Shown piece by piece: positions 35,983 through 45,268 of a stretch of DNA of 64,000 nt. The stretch comes from Bacteroidota bacterium (lineage in GTDB: Bacteria > Bacteroidota > Bacteroidia > Chitinophagales > Chitinophagaceae). The position numbers and the translations under genes were made by a program. The stretch's first letter is position 1. Each line of letters starts with the position of its first letter. The stretch covers positions 1-64,000 of the forward strand of contig JAEZDC010000072.1 of the NCBI GenBank assembly GCA_023429825.1, given 5' to 3'. The notes beneath the pieces are model-generated. The model searched no databases. It saw only the letters and a list, made by a program, of their open reading frames with translations, and was not told where the DNA came from.

Positions 35983-37035
35983 ATGAAAAAGATAATCCCA
36001 TTAACCATTCTGTCCCTTTTGATGATTGGACAGGCTTATTCGCAAAAAGCGCAAAAAAAAGAAGTCATGAACAATAATAACGAAGCAGAACATTACACCT
36101 TTAAACTTAGCGATAAGGTTACCCGTCAGGCAGTAACTTTTAAGAACCGTTTTGGAATTACATTATCAGGTGACCTGTACCTTCCAAAAAATATCGGTAG
36201 CAAACCTTTAGCAGCACTTGCAATTAGCGGTCCTTTTGGTGCAGTTAAAGAGCAGTCATCAGGTCTATATGCTAATCAAATGGCAGAACGTGGCTTTGTT
36301 GCTCTTGCTTTTGACCCATCTTATACAGGTGAAAGCGGTGGCGAACCAAGACATGTGGCTTCACCGGACATTAATACAGAAGATTTTAGTGCGGCAGTAG
36401 ATTTCTTGGGACTACAGTCTACTATAGACAGAACCAAAATTGGTATTATCGGTATCTGTGGTTGGGCAGGTTTCGCTTTAAATGCTACTGCCATTGACAA
36501 ACGTGTGAAAGCTGTGGCTACAACAAGTATGTACGATATGTCAAGGGTAAATGCAAAAGGGTATTATGACAAATTAACCACCGAAGAACGTACAAAGATG
36601 TTGGAGCAGTTGGGTGAGCAACGGTGGAAAGATGCAGAGAAAGGTGAAGTGTCTATAGGACCACGCAACTTGCCCGAAAAGTTAACAGGCAACGAACCCC
36701 AGTTTGTAAAAGAGTACTTCGACTATTATAGAACTCCACGTGGCTTTCATCCTCGTTCGTTGAACTCTAATAGTGGTTGGACTGCTACCAATGCATTATC
36801 CTTTATGAACACGCCACTCTTGACTTACATTAAGGAAATCTCACCTCGTCCAGTGTTATTAATTGCAGGTGAAAATGCACACTCCCGTTACTTTAGTGAA
36901 GATGCTTACAAAGCAGCCGCAGAGCCAAAAGAGTTAGTGATTATTCCAAATGCAGTTCACATAGACTTGTATGACAAAGTAGATGTTATTCCTTTTGATA
37001 AGTTGGAAACGTTTTTCAAGAACAACCTGAAATAA
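35983..37035 (+). CDS. Exported alpha/beta hydrolase (dienelactone hydrolase-like) with a cysteine nucleophile
   Basis: 350 residues with a signal peptide ending at AYSQ (about residue 21). The nucleophile elbow reads GIIGICGWAG, so the nucleophile would be Cys159 rather than Ser, as in dienelactone hydrolases and their relatives. AFDPSYTGESGGEP is the conserved loop before it. The acid and His are likely in VLLIAGENAHSRYF and NAVHIDLYD near the end. It follows the acetyltransferase by 16 bp. Together they may acetylate and de-esterify a compound, but no substrate can be named. Confidence 0.85.
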   Translation: MKKIIPLTILSLLMIGQAYSQKAQKKEVMNNNNEAEHYTFKLSDKVTRQAVTFKNRFGITLSGDLYLPKNIGSKPLAALAISGPFGAVKEQSSGLYANQMAERGFVALAFDPSYTGESGGEPRHVASPDINTEDFSAAVDFLGLQSTIDRTKIGIIGICGWAGFALNATAIDKRVKAVATTSMYDMSRVNAKGYYDKLTTEERTKMLEQLGEQRWKDAEKGEVSIGPRNLPEKLTGNEPQFVKEYFDYYRTPRGFHPRSLNSNSGWTATNALSFMNTPLLTYIKEISPRPVLLIAGENAHSRYFSEDAYKAAAEPKELVIIPNAVHIDLYDKVDVIPFDKLETFFKNNLK

Positions 37036-37063
37036 AGTAGTACAAACGCAAATCGCCAACGCT

Positions 37064-37133
37064 GCAAGGCAGGCACATGGGCAGGCGCACAAAAGCAACA
37101 CACAAAGCCAACCTGCCCAAGAGCCTGCCTTGC
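37064..37133 (+). repeat. Structured hairpin element, copy 2
   Basis: Outer stem of 11 bp (37064-37074 with 37123-37133), internal loop ACA opposite AGA, inner stem of 8 bp (37078-37085 with 37112-37119), 26-nt loop nearly the same as in copy 1. Same orientation as copy 1. Confidence 0.7.
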
Positions 37134-37213
37134 TCTTTGCACGGGCAACAGTCTTCAAGTTCAGTCAGACAAGACGCTTTAAGTGAACACACCCTTACAG
37201 AGACGAAGGGTAT

Positions 37214-37416
37214 GCGTACAACATGCGGTTTGGCGTTATGGCGGCTGACCCAACGCAGCATCAACTGTAGTTCACAATTGAGCTACATATCCAGCTTGAC
37301 GAAACGCCATTGAGCAGTAGAATAAAACGTATACATTAGTTCATTATTCGGCTTCAGTTGTCGGCGGACGGAACACAGAATATCGCCACAACGCCAAGCC
37401 GTCCAACGTTGGCTGC
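37214..37416 (+). repeat. attC-like palindrome between cassettes 3 and 4
   Basis: Outer box GCGTACAAC (37214-37222), the exact complement of the cassette-3 start GTTGTACGC at 34200. Inner arms 37227-37243 and 37384-37400 match at 15 of 17 positions. The right outer box is GTTGGCTGC (37408-37416). It is longer than the other two plus-strand copies because of its central loop. Confidence 0.65.
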
Positions 37417-37436
37417 AATTGTTTGACACCGTACAA

Positions 37437-37958
37437 ATGACGAAAAGAAAAGTAAACTTCCTCATCATTTTAATTCTGGGACTGCTTTGTGTGACAAGTT
37501 CCATTTATTCAATTCTTAAAGACATTAACATTGACTTATCGAAAGCCAAAAACGTGGTTGGACAAGTGACATATGCCGACACAAGGAATATTAAAAACTT
37601 CTCTATCCGCTGGACTACTTACAAACGAGTTTTTTATTTCACTTTAAACAACTGCGACGAAAAGTTTGCAATTCATCGTTCTGACGAGACTTACGACGAC
37701 CTGACCTCAAATGTAAAAGTCGGCGACATAATTAGAGTTTACTACCGACCAACGATTAGAGACTATAATATTTATGTCTTTCAGGTTGAAAAAGGCGACA
37801 AAATTTTAGAAAGTTATAATGACTACAACAAAGACGTTTCATCCAAGACCGGAATACTGCTTTTTGTAGGCATCATCATGACGACTGCCGGCAAAAAACT
37901 TTATCAAGGTTGTTCTTTCAAAGCTCAAACCAATAGTTACTCGTTGGACTCTGGGTAA
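37437..37958 (+). CDS. Membrane protein of unknown function (fourth cassette)
   Basis: 173 residues from the ATG at 37437, 20 bases after the cassette core; a TTG six codons earlier is in frame. Two hydrophobic segments, about residues 6-25 and 135-155, enclose a soluble domain with VVGQVTYADTR and NVKVGDIIRVYYRPT. This looks like a DUF3592-type small beta domain. It resembles the cassette-1 protein in layout (membrane helix plus small beta domain), but I see no clear sequence match. Confidence 0.6.
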   Translation: MTKRKVNFLIILILGLLCVTSSIYSILKDINIDLSKAKNVVGQVTYADTRNIKNFSIRWTTYKRVFYFTLNNCDEKFAIHRSDETYDDLTSNVKVGDIIRVYYRPTIRDYNIYVFQVEKGDKILESYNDYNKDVSSKTGILLFVGIIMTTAGKKLYQGCSFKAQTNSYSLDSG

Positions 37959-38768
37959 GATTATCGTTGAAATTGACGAATCTAGCCGGAAAGCCAAGGA
38001 ATATCCCAGCGTCGATTTTACTGTCTGGAATACTTTATAAGAATTTAGACAGTTTTAGTGTAAGCCATTACATTAATAAATTGTATGAAATGTATTGTCT
38101 GCAAAGGCTGCCCATAAGATCGGTTTTGCAATATGGCGACTGATGAATAAGTGATGAACGATAGTATTACTATTGAACTTTAGTAATAAATTTAAACTGA
38201 CGACACACGGAATGCCACCACATCACATAGTCTGCCACCTCAACGCATTAACTACTCTGAGTAACTCGACTTCTTCCTGTTTGAAATTGTAAGAATAAAC
38301 ACTGTCACCTACATTAAGACACGGCTAAAAAAATTCATGCCCAAATTTTCTTATCGTTATTTTCAGTTGGATTTTAAATGTCAGTATTATTTAGCGATTA
38401 ATCTAAGTTAATCCGAACTATCTCAGATAAGTTTTCCTTCTGAACATCAGGTAATTTGATGCGTCTAAAAGTCTGCTCAAATCCCACTCGAGTGTTAAGA
38501 GTAGCTGTAGTGTCAGGTAACCGCTTCCCTAATTGGTAGAGTCCTTTCCAGATCGTTGGTCTTACCCACTTAAAACTAAAAGGTCCATTCTGCATGTATG
38601 AAATCAAAAGCTTAGCACCACATACTGCAAACGTAATGGCGGCTCACTTTACCTCATATATAATTGCAGCAGCATTTCATTAGTCTTAAAAAATCCAAAC
38701 TGCAGAAAATCTTTTTCCTCCCTGCGACTTTTTCACTTTTCTTGCCTCTTATTAGTGAAACCGATAGC
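37959..38768. other. Gene-free region with a degenerate palindrome and a dispersed repeat
   Basis: Around 38100-38240 is a degenerate attC-like sequence: TGGCGACTGATGAATAAG and the later AACTGACG match the inner motifs of the other copies, but the outer boxes are lost. At 38320-38420 lies a repeat related to 42479-42600. The frame at 38398-38607 on the minus strand has no recognisable feature. Confidence 0.4.
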
Positions 38769-39329
38769 ATGCACCTTACTGCTGAAGATTTTATTTCTTT
38801 ATTGAAACCGCATTACAACAGTGCTGCCCAATACTGCCGTGCGCTGTTTCAGGGTACGGGAGATGCAGAGGATTGCCTGCAGGATGCGATTATCACTGCG
38901 ATGCAAAAAATTAGAACGTTAAGGGACGAGGAAAAATTTCGTTCCTGGTTCTTCAGCATCATTACGCGGACCTTTTATGCAGCCAGGAAACAGCAAGCAA
39001 AAAAAGAAAAACTCTTTGCGGTATTTAAAGCAGAGAGTGCCGATTTTCCTTCTGTCTACAACGATGATCAGGTCTCGCCCAAAGAAGCTGTTTTACTCGA
39101 AGCCTTGAATTCGCTGAGTGAGAAAGAACGGGCTGCTATTCTGTTATTTGAGGTCGGCGGCTTTTCGCTCATTGAGATTCAGCAGATACAGTCTGAGAAA
39201 AGTCTGTCAGCAATAAAATCGCGACTAAGTCGTACGCGTGAAAAATTACGTCACAAAATTCTTGAACTCGAACAGTTAAATGAACAGGGAGGTAAATATG
39301 ATTTTACAAATAATGCAGCGGGATTCTGA
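38769..39329 (+). CDS. ECF-type RNA polymerase sigma factor
   Basis: 186 residues from the ATG at 38769. Region 2 is seen in AAQYCRALFQGTGDAEDCLQDAIITAMQKI and EKFRSWFFSIITRTFY. Region 4 is SEKERAAILLFEVGGFSLIEIQQIQ with a helix-turn-helix (SLSAIKSRLSRTREKLRHKI). An in-frame TTG 35 codons upstream would add an unrelated tail. The next gene overlaps by 32 bp and encodes a single-pass membrane protein, as expected for an anti-sigma partner. Confidence 0.9.
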   Translation: MHLTAEDFISLLKPHYNSAAQYCRALFQGTGDAEDCLQDAIITAMQKIRTLRDEEKFRSWFFSIITRTFYAARKQQAKKEKLFAVFKAESADFPSVYNDDQVSPKEAVLLEALNSLSEKERAAILLFEVGGFSLIEIQQIQSEKSLSAIKSRLSRTREKLRHKILELEQLNEQGGKYDFTNNAAGF

Positions 39330-40254
39330 ATCACATAAAACAAACGAATACTTTGACGCCTTGCGTCAAAGGAATTACGAAGCTTCTTTTGACGGCGTAA
39401 AAGGCTTTATTCAAGATAACCAGGTCAAACTACGTCCGCGTCGCAACAAGAAACTGCTACGCAAATGGCAATGGGTAATGGCGTTATTGTTTCCCGTGCT
39501 GCTGATACTGGCTTGCACAAAAACACAGCACACTGAGCTGGTGGGCACGACCGTTTCGTTCAGCGTACCGCAAAACGATGATGCGGCAAAAGCAGGGATC
39601 GAACGTTTGGTTCATGGCATGCAGAGCGTGATCACTCCCAGTACAGCAAGACTCGGCTATCTCAGCTACACTTCCTTTATTCCTGCCGGGAACAACCCAT
39701 CGGTTGATGGGATTGTTCACCAACTGAGATATGTTCATGGTATCATGGATTTATCAATCGCTCGGGTAAATGCACAGGTGAGAGAATCGCTGTTATCACA
39801 GCTTGGCAGTAAAATATTCAGCACCCACATAGATTCGAATGAGCTGACTGATGATGAGGTGCAGGCTGCACTGATGAAACAATTGAAGAAACAGGGATTT
39901 GATAATATTTCAGTGACCGTTACTCGCGATGCTAAGGGTCTTCGCACACTTGAATTGCATCCCGGAAAAGGTGGTCCTAATTACCGGATAGATGTTTCGC
40001 GTGATGATACGGGCACAAGGATGGTGTTAGAGCAAAAAAAAACGACGACGGCACATAATCCGCCAGTTGCGATGGCTCCTCCTGCGGATTTTGCGAACAT
40101 GAACGATGCCCAGGTAAGAGATTATATCCGCAGACATTATGGCAATGATCTGCGCGATGAAGCGATAAAGGTAAACCGTACGGCAGCAGAGATTCTCATC
40201 GATATAAAGCGAAGCGATAAACAAACAGAGATACTGCGTTTCAAGCTTCGATAG
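39298..40254 (+). CDS. Single-pass membrane protein, probable sigma-factor partner
   Basis: 318 residues. A good ribosome site (GGGAGG) lies seven bases before the ATG at 39298, which is preferred to the earlier ATG at 39280. About 55 basic cytoplasmic residues precede one helix (KWQWVMALLFPVLLILACT), then about 240 extracytoplasmic residues. The CxxC zinc anti-sigma motif is absent. The only clue to function is the overlap with the sigma gene. I do not recognise the external domain. Confidence 0.65.
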   Translation: MILQIMQRDSESHKTNEYFDALRQRNYEASFDGVKGFIQDNQVKLRPRRNKKLLRKWQWVMALLFPVLLILACTKTQHTELVGTTVSFSVPQNDDAAKAGIERLVHGMQSVITPSTARLGYLSYTSFIPAGNNPSVDGIVHQLRYVHGIMDLSIARVNAQVRESLLSQLGSKIFSTHIDSNELTDDEVQAALMKQLKKQGFDNISVTVTRDAKGLRTLELHPGKGGPNYRIDVSRDDTGTRMVLEQKKTTTAHNPPVAMAPPADFANMNDAQVRDYIRRHYGNDLRDEAIKVNRTAAEILIDIKRSDKQTEILRFKLR

Positions 40255-40352
40255 TCAGATTTTTTTTGTAAAAACTCGCACAAAAAATATAAGCATATAG
40301 TGCTTATGGAATTTGTATTGCCCATAACTAATCAAATAAACAAAAGATAAAA

Positions 40353-41675
40353 ATGAAGATCATCGTATCAGTTATATCGTTAACGATCTGCATTTCTGCC
40401 TGGTCGCAGCAAACCATCTCAATAAGTTCAACAGAAAAGAAAGCTTTGATCGATTCGATAAAAAAGCGATTAGAACGCTATTATGTGTTTCCTGATAAAG
40501 GAAGAGAGATTGGTGAGTATCTGGCAAAACAATGGAATGCAAAATCCTATGATGGCATTTCAGATTATAATCTTTTGCTTGACTCGCTGGCGGCTGATAT
40601 AGATCGTGTTCACCAGGATCCGCATTTACGTCTCGGTTACGATCCGGGATACGCGAAACACCTTAAAGAAAAAAAGAGGAACACTGCACCATCACCTGAA
40701 AGAGTGGAAGCAGAAAAGGCTTTCAACCGCAAGAATAATTACGGCTTTTTAAAAACAGAGATACTGCCAGGTAACATTGGCTACATCTCAATAATAGAAT
40801 TTTCAAAGTTGAATGAGGAATCAGAATCGATCGTGGCGGCAGCCTTCGATTTTATTGCTTATGCGGATGCAGTGATTATTGATCTCAGGAGTAATACAGG
40901 TGGCCAGCCTGAAATGGTGCAAAAGATACTGAGTTACTTTTTTGAGAAGCCAGTTCATACAAGTAGTACTTATGACCGGGAAACAAACAAGACCACAGAA
41001 AATTATTCACTCGCTACAGTGAGAGGCAAAAAGGCTCAGACGAAGAAATTGTACATCCTGACGAGTCAGAACACATTTTCTGCAGGCGAAGCACTTCCCT
41101 ATACCATGAAAAATCTGAAGCGTGCTACTATTGTTGGAGAAGTGACTGCAGGCGCTGCGCATGGAATGAAAGGGTTTATCGTGAACGATAAGGTGGTGAT
41201 TGAGATCCCATACATGAGAGGCATCGATCCTGTCACTAAAACTGATTGGGAAGGTGTAGGTGTACAGCCCGATATTACAATAAAGGCAGATAAAGCCCTG
41301 GCAAAAGCGCAACAGGTTTTTATGGAAGAAGCTTTGGCGAAAGTGACAGAGCCGGGAGAAAAGTTTGCATTAGAATGGGCATTACTTTCAGTAAAAGCAG
41401 AATTGGCTCCGGTGATTATAAGCGATGAACTAAAAAATGAGTATGCCGGGAATTATGGTGTACGAAACATTTCAATAGAAGATGGACATTTAATTTTTCA
41501 GAAAGGCGATGGCCCAAAAAGAAAACTGTATCCGCTTAGTGAAGATACTTTTGAGCTTGAAGGCGTAGACAATTACCGGATCAGGTTTGTGCGCAGTACA
41601 GGAGGGAAAGTAGATAAATTCATCGGCTCCAATAATTATAATGTGACTACTGAATTCTTACGCAATACAAATTAA
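40353..41675 (+). CDS. Exported S41 family peptidase (IRBP/Tsp-like)
   Basis: A periplasmic serine protease. The signal peptide ends at SAWSQ (about residue 19). The N-terminal domain (about 25-130) precedes the S41 core: IGYISIIEFSKLN, VIIDLRSNTGGQPEMV, then TSQNTFSAGEALPYTMKN with the nucleophile Ser243, and VGEVTAGAAHG. A small C-terminal beta domain (about 345-440) follows. The length is normal for the C-terminal-processing-like subgroup without PDZ. It lies 98 bp after the sigma/membrane pair and may be its target. A terminator follows. Confidence 0.88.
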   Translation: MKIIVSVISLTICISAWSQQTISISSTEKKALIDSIKKRLERYYVFPDKGREIGEYLAKQWNAKSYDGISDYNLLLDSLAADIDRVHQDPHLRLGYDPGYAKHLKEKKRNTAPSPERVEAEKAFNRKNNYGFLKTEILPGNIGYISIIEFSKLNEESESIVAAAFDFIAYADAVIIDLRSNTGGQPEMVQKILSYFFEKPVHTSSTYDRETNKTTENYSLATVRGKKAQTKKLYILTSQNTFSAGEALPYTMKNLKRATIVGEVTAGAAHGMKGFIVNDKVVIEIPYMRGIDPVTKTDWEGVGVQPDITIKADKALAKAQQVFMEEALAKVTEPGEKFALEWALLSVKAELAPVIISDELKNEYAGNYGVRNISIEDGHLIFQKGDGPKRKLYPLSEDTFELEGVDNYRIRFVRSTGGKVDKFIGSNNYNVTTEFLRNTN

Positions 41676-41692
41676 ATGAACAGATAAAAAAG

Positions 41693-41716
41693 GCAGTTCG
41701 TCTGAACTGCTTTTTT
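41693..41716 (+). terminator. Rho-independent terminator
   Basis: GCAGTTC (41693-41699) pairs with GAACTGC (41704-41710), followed by six Ts. It ends the S41 peptidase transcript. Confidence 0.88.
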
Positions 41717-41783
41717 ATACTACGCGAATTAAAGAAGCTGAAGATTATCAAGCTAAATTTTTCAATGAAGAAGACCACTACGA

Positions 41784-42041
41784 TTTAATGTTGACCGCTA
41801 TAATTGCTCAACTACAGTTGAAACCTTAGTCTTTCAAGATCGTATTAATTATATGAACGCATGGGCAGGATATATCTTCCGCACCGATGGCATAACACCC
41901 TCACGTACCTTAAAGGTCACTGTTGATAGTTTTTATAATGCTAGCCGCATTATGGTTGGAAGATTTTATGGCAACGTATATACAAAGATTAATGAACGAG
42001 TAATCATTGACGGAAAATTCCGCATAAAAATTAGTGGATAA
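41784..42041 (+). pseudogene. C-terminal fragment of an unidentified protein
   Basis: An 85-residue piece is open from 41784 without a start. It contains YNCSTTVETLVFQDRINYMN followed by WAGYIFRTDGITPSRTLKVTV and GRFYGNVYTKINERVIIDGKFRIKISG. The only ATG (41853) is internal. Another coding-like piece in a different frame (41725-41829) ends with a stop just upstream. This is the remnant of a truncated, perhaps exported, protein. Confidence 0.5.
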
Positions 42042-42875
42042 TCAGCTACGATCAATTTTCCCCTTTCGGTCCTCTTTGGGGCAGCTCCTCAAAAATTCCT
42101 CCCGATAAGGAATTAGCAATTTTGTATGAGTCGAATTTAGGTAAATCTAAACGTTATCGTTTAAAATCGTAAGAAGCTGCAATATTGTTAAACGTAAAAC
42201 CATCGATTTGTTTAGATACTAATGCAAACTGCAATATTGTTCACTTCTGGATTTCCAATGTTATTGTTGAAAATCGAATTCACAATAACGTTAATAAATG
42301 AACGATTCGAGAAGATTGATCGCACTAAACTAATAATTCATTAATCGATCCCTATTTAATAGATACCGTTACCAATTTAATAATTAACTAAAAATTTTCG
42401 GATGAATCGGGATTCAAACAATTTTATATTGTAAAAAAAAGGATGAATAAATCAAGGTGATAATGCCTGCCATTTTAAGATGGGGTTAAAAAATTTCAGG
42501 CTCAATTTTCAGATCCTTATTTTTCATTTTAGATATTAATGCCCCTATTATTTTTGCAATTCTTCCCAGTTAATCCGAGTTAATCCGAAGTAACTCAAAT
42601 CAACTTGAATTAACCTTGACATTAAATTAAGTCCGGCAGCGAAATTCTTATGAAATAAAGGTATCTGAGAAAATGCGGCAGTGAAAATCCCTTTATGCGG
42701 TGTAGGCCGAACTGCGACTTCCAATTAATCCAGATGAATTTGAAATAATTATGATTAATCTATAAATAACTCGTTAGCGACTCAAGAATGGCGAGCGATA
42801 TAACTCTTTCAAGAATCAAATACCCGCATTTATCTGGCTCTCATTTTTAAGCTATCTGAAATAGTCAATCGATTT
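42042..42875. other. Gene-free A/T-rich region containing a dispersed repeat
   Basis: No coding frame. At 42479-42600 is a sequence related to 38320-38420 that ends in a short tandem GTTAATCCGA repeat (near 42571-42590). Confidence 0.5.
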
Positions 42876-43212
42876 GCGTGATCCCATTTTTTATTGCCTA
42901 TATAACTACGCCGATACGGGGCTTCACCTGCAATTTTTCAAGATTTTCCCTATGCGATTCAATCATTCTTGTGCTGACACCCTTTTTGTTCGCCATTTCC
43001 TTATAAGTTAATTTTATGCAGGCCAGTTGAAGAAAGGTAAGCTCAGGATCAGTGATCTAAAAATAATTAACTCTTTTTCATTAGAGATTTCGATCAGTTG
43101 CGGCAACTTCTCGTATTTTTTTATTAAGCTTTTTCAAGTTGGAAAAAAAGGCTCCTATCGCCATTAAGAAAACAATTAATAGAGCCGATTCAGTTCCTTT
43201 ATTAATTTCCAT
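42876..43212 (-). pseudogene. Decayed LuxR-type (response-regulator) DNA-binding domain fused to a membrane-helix fragment
   Basis: On the minus strand, 43056-42876 reads ITDPELTFLQLACIKLTYKE, then MANKKGVSTRMIESHRENLE and KLQVKPRIGVVI, followed by a stop and then AIKNGI in the same frame. This is a GerE/LuxR helix-turn-helix in which the usual Tyr codon before AIKNG has become TAG. A frame change occurs just upstream (near 43058). Further upstream, 43212-43081 opens MEINKGTESALLIVFLMAIGAFF, a membrane helix like the start of a sensor kinase. It is a dead remnant of a two-component system. Confidence 0.65.
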
Positions 43213-43341
43213 AAGACTTCAACTGTAATTTAATCATAAACTCAAACATCATCGGCTGCTGTTTAGTTTTAAAGATTGCTACTTTTCTAATAGAGCGTCT
43301 AAGGCCTCGCTATTTACAACAGTAACGAGTTCATTTGTTGT

Positions 43342-43670
43342 TTAATTATAACTCCTAAATGCTGGAAGACCCATTTTATATTTTGAGGAACGAGGATCTT
43401 TAGCAGCCCAAAGCGCATTATTGTTGACCTTTCTAAGAATGGATAAGACAGGAGTGCCCTTACCATTTAAATTCTGACTAAACGAGAAATAAATGAACTG
43501 ATCATTTTCAAGGCAAATTACATTTAACCGGGTATATGGTTTGAATAGCCCTATATCCCTGACTTCACCGCTCCTGCTTTCTCTGAATGGGTTGGCGTAA
43601 CTATTTGCTGACGAAGTTTCAGCGAGACCTATTTACCCGTTCGATTGTTAAATGTATTAATTACATCCAT
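43342..43670 (-). pseudogene. Frameshifted hypothetical gene
   Basis: The minus strand starts MDVINTFNNRTGK at 43670, hits a stop, and continues in another frame as GLAETSSANSYANPFRESRS, then GEVRDIGLFKPYTRLNVICL and FSQNLNGKGTPVLSILRKVN, ending GLPAFRSYN at 43342. Codon use and composition look protein-like in both parts. I do not recognise the family. Confidence 0.5.
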
Positions 43671-43814
43671 TTATTTGCTTTGCTCGAATCTTGAAATCAA
43701 AGTGGCAATACTATCAATCCAAACTTGTTGTATAATATCCATAAGAATTCCTGCCGCTAAAGACTAATAAAAAATGATTAGCAATTGTTATCTTGAGTGT
43801 CTCAAAAAAACTGC

Positions 43815-44096
43815 ATGAAAAAAAGCACTTTTCTTTCTATTATAGCTATGCTGCTATTAGTAAGTTTTCAGTTCATGGGAACAATAGTAATACACAATAG
43901 CATCGGAGTCTATTTTAAACCAGTTTTTTTGCTTTTAGGAGTATTAGCAATTGTTCGGGCGAATAATGCTTATAAAAAGGAAAATGGAGAAAATTCTCGA
44001 AAGATTGTGGAAAGGAAAAAAGACGTTCTCTTTATGGCGGCAAGTGGCGCTATCTTAGCTATTGCTACTATTTATTTTTCGCTAGAGAATTTATAA
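43815..44096 (+). CDS. Small membrane protein of unknown function
   Basis: 93 residues from the ATG at 43815; a GTG six codons upstream is in frame. Three hydrophobic segments (about residues 5-25, 28-47 and 70-88) are separated by a basic loop (RANNAYKKENGENSRKIVERKK). There is no clear ribosome site or operon partner. It is an isolated gene in a region of decayed genes, so it may be a real orphan or a remnant. Confidence 0.45.
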   Translation: MKKSTFLSIIAMLLLVSFQFMGTIVIHNSIGVYFKPVFLLLGVLAIVRANNAYKKENGENSRKIVERKKDVLFMAASGAILAIATIYFSLENL

Positions 44097-44188
44097 TCTA
44101 AAAACAGCTAAAAGTATAATATTCTCTAGAAACTGAATATGGTCACCTATACAATACTGATAAAGAAATTTCTAATCGACATAGATCC

Positions 44189-45268
44189 TTATTTTAAATG
44201 ATTGTATAAAATAGAATAATAATCAATAAACTTATTGTTACGGTTTTGCTCTAATAATTCAAATAAGCGTTTTGCAAATTTTTCACCTGCTTTAGATGAG
44301 ACACAGAATTCGATTATATCGTTAAACGTCTTCAGATTTCTAACAGTATCGATTAGAAATAAGGGATTCCATTTATTTCTAACAAACGCACAGACTAATG
44401 ATCGTCTTAAGAACTCGCACCTGTCCCATTCTGGTACGATATCATACCGGTTTTTTTTCCAAGTAAACCGATTGGTCTCAGCAAAGTAATAAAGCTCACT
44501 TCCCATAAGAAACAAAAACTCCTTCCATATTTCACCAGTTTCAATTTTATTTTCTAAATTATCGTGCAAGGGTTGAAAAACTAAAGGTAAAAGCTTCATC
44601 ACTGATGGTACCCTTCCTAAAAACATTGGAGCGATAACAAAAATCTGAGCACCGGTTTGGCTCATTTTGTCTTCAAATTTCATTGCTGACTGCACTATAA
44701 GAAGCCAATTTTCGTAGCTAAGTTCTGCTAATGTCTGACTGGTAAGAGAAAACAAGTCAGTCAATATCTGCATTATCGCTGGACTAATTTTTTTCTGCTC
44801 AGACAACCATCTTAGAACAATTTCCAGGTATTGTTCAATTTCATAGTGAAATTCCTCTTCCAATGGCTCATTGGAGTCATTGATAAAATCTAATAATGGA
44901 ATAATAATCTGATGCCCAAGCAGCGAAAGCCCATGCTTCACTTGAAAAGCCTCATAATTTGTGAAAATTCTTTTGAGTACTATTTTCCAGTTAGTATTTG
45001 GATTGCTAAAAAGTATATCAAACCATCTGCCTTGAATTATTGCAGAACTTTTCCAAATTATAGTTTCCTTTTCGATGTCAGGATTTTTTGCGAGGATCGC
45101 TTTGAGAATTGTATCTGGAACGAAGTTCCACTCATACCAGACTATGAATGGAACATTATTAAGAACTTCGATTAAGACCTTTTCATCTAATTGTGAATGG
45201 ATTAATTCAATAATATCCTTGAGATCCGCTAATGAAAGTGTCTTATCTTTAATCGACGCCAAGAACAT
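44189..45268 (-). CDS. Unidentified helical protein, 5'-truncated
   Basis: A 359-residue frame from the ATG at 45268. Protein-like sequence in the same frame continues upstream to 45484 (for example AHRTANLCLQINRFCHIYLA and YSTQDPASVLKLLLTSETSK), with no ATG before the in-frame stop at 45485-45487. The true gene was therefore longer, and its start is lost. The sequence is helix-rich, with many Trp, Leu and Asn, like the C-terminal repeat regions of large NTPase-type conflict proteins. No motif is definite. Confidence 0.55.
   Translation of the reverse strand: MFLASIKDKTLSLADLKDIIELIHSQLDEKVLIEVLNNVPFIVWYEWNFVPDTILKAILAKNPDIEKETIIWKSSAIIQGRWFDILFSNPNTNWKIVLKRIFTNYEAFQVKHGLSLLGHQIIIPLLDFINDSNEPLEEEFHYEIEQYLEIVLRWLSEQKKISPAIMQILTDLFSLTSQTLAELSYENWLLIVQSAMKFEDKMSQTGAQIFVIAPMFLGRVPSVMKLLPLVFQPLHDNLENKIETGEIWKEFLFLMGSELYYFAETNRFTWKKNRYDIVPEWDRCEFLRRSLVCAFVRNKWNPLFLIDTVRNLKTFNDIIEFCVSSKAGEKFAKRLFELLEQNRNNKFIDYYSILYNHLK

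Noticed and set aside
37077..37313. 78-residue plus-strand frame
   Set aside because: Covers hairpin copy 2 and the attC-like site; composition follows the repeats.
38100..38240. A fourth plus-strand attC-like site
   Set aside because: Inner motifs are similar but the outer boxes do not match the core at 37408, so it is not counted as a complete site.
38398..38607. 69-residue frame on the minus strand
   Set aside because: No recognisable motif, ribosome site or neighbour; overlaps a dispersed repeat.
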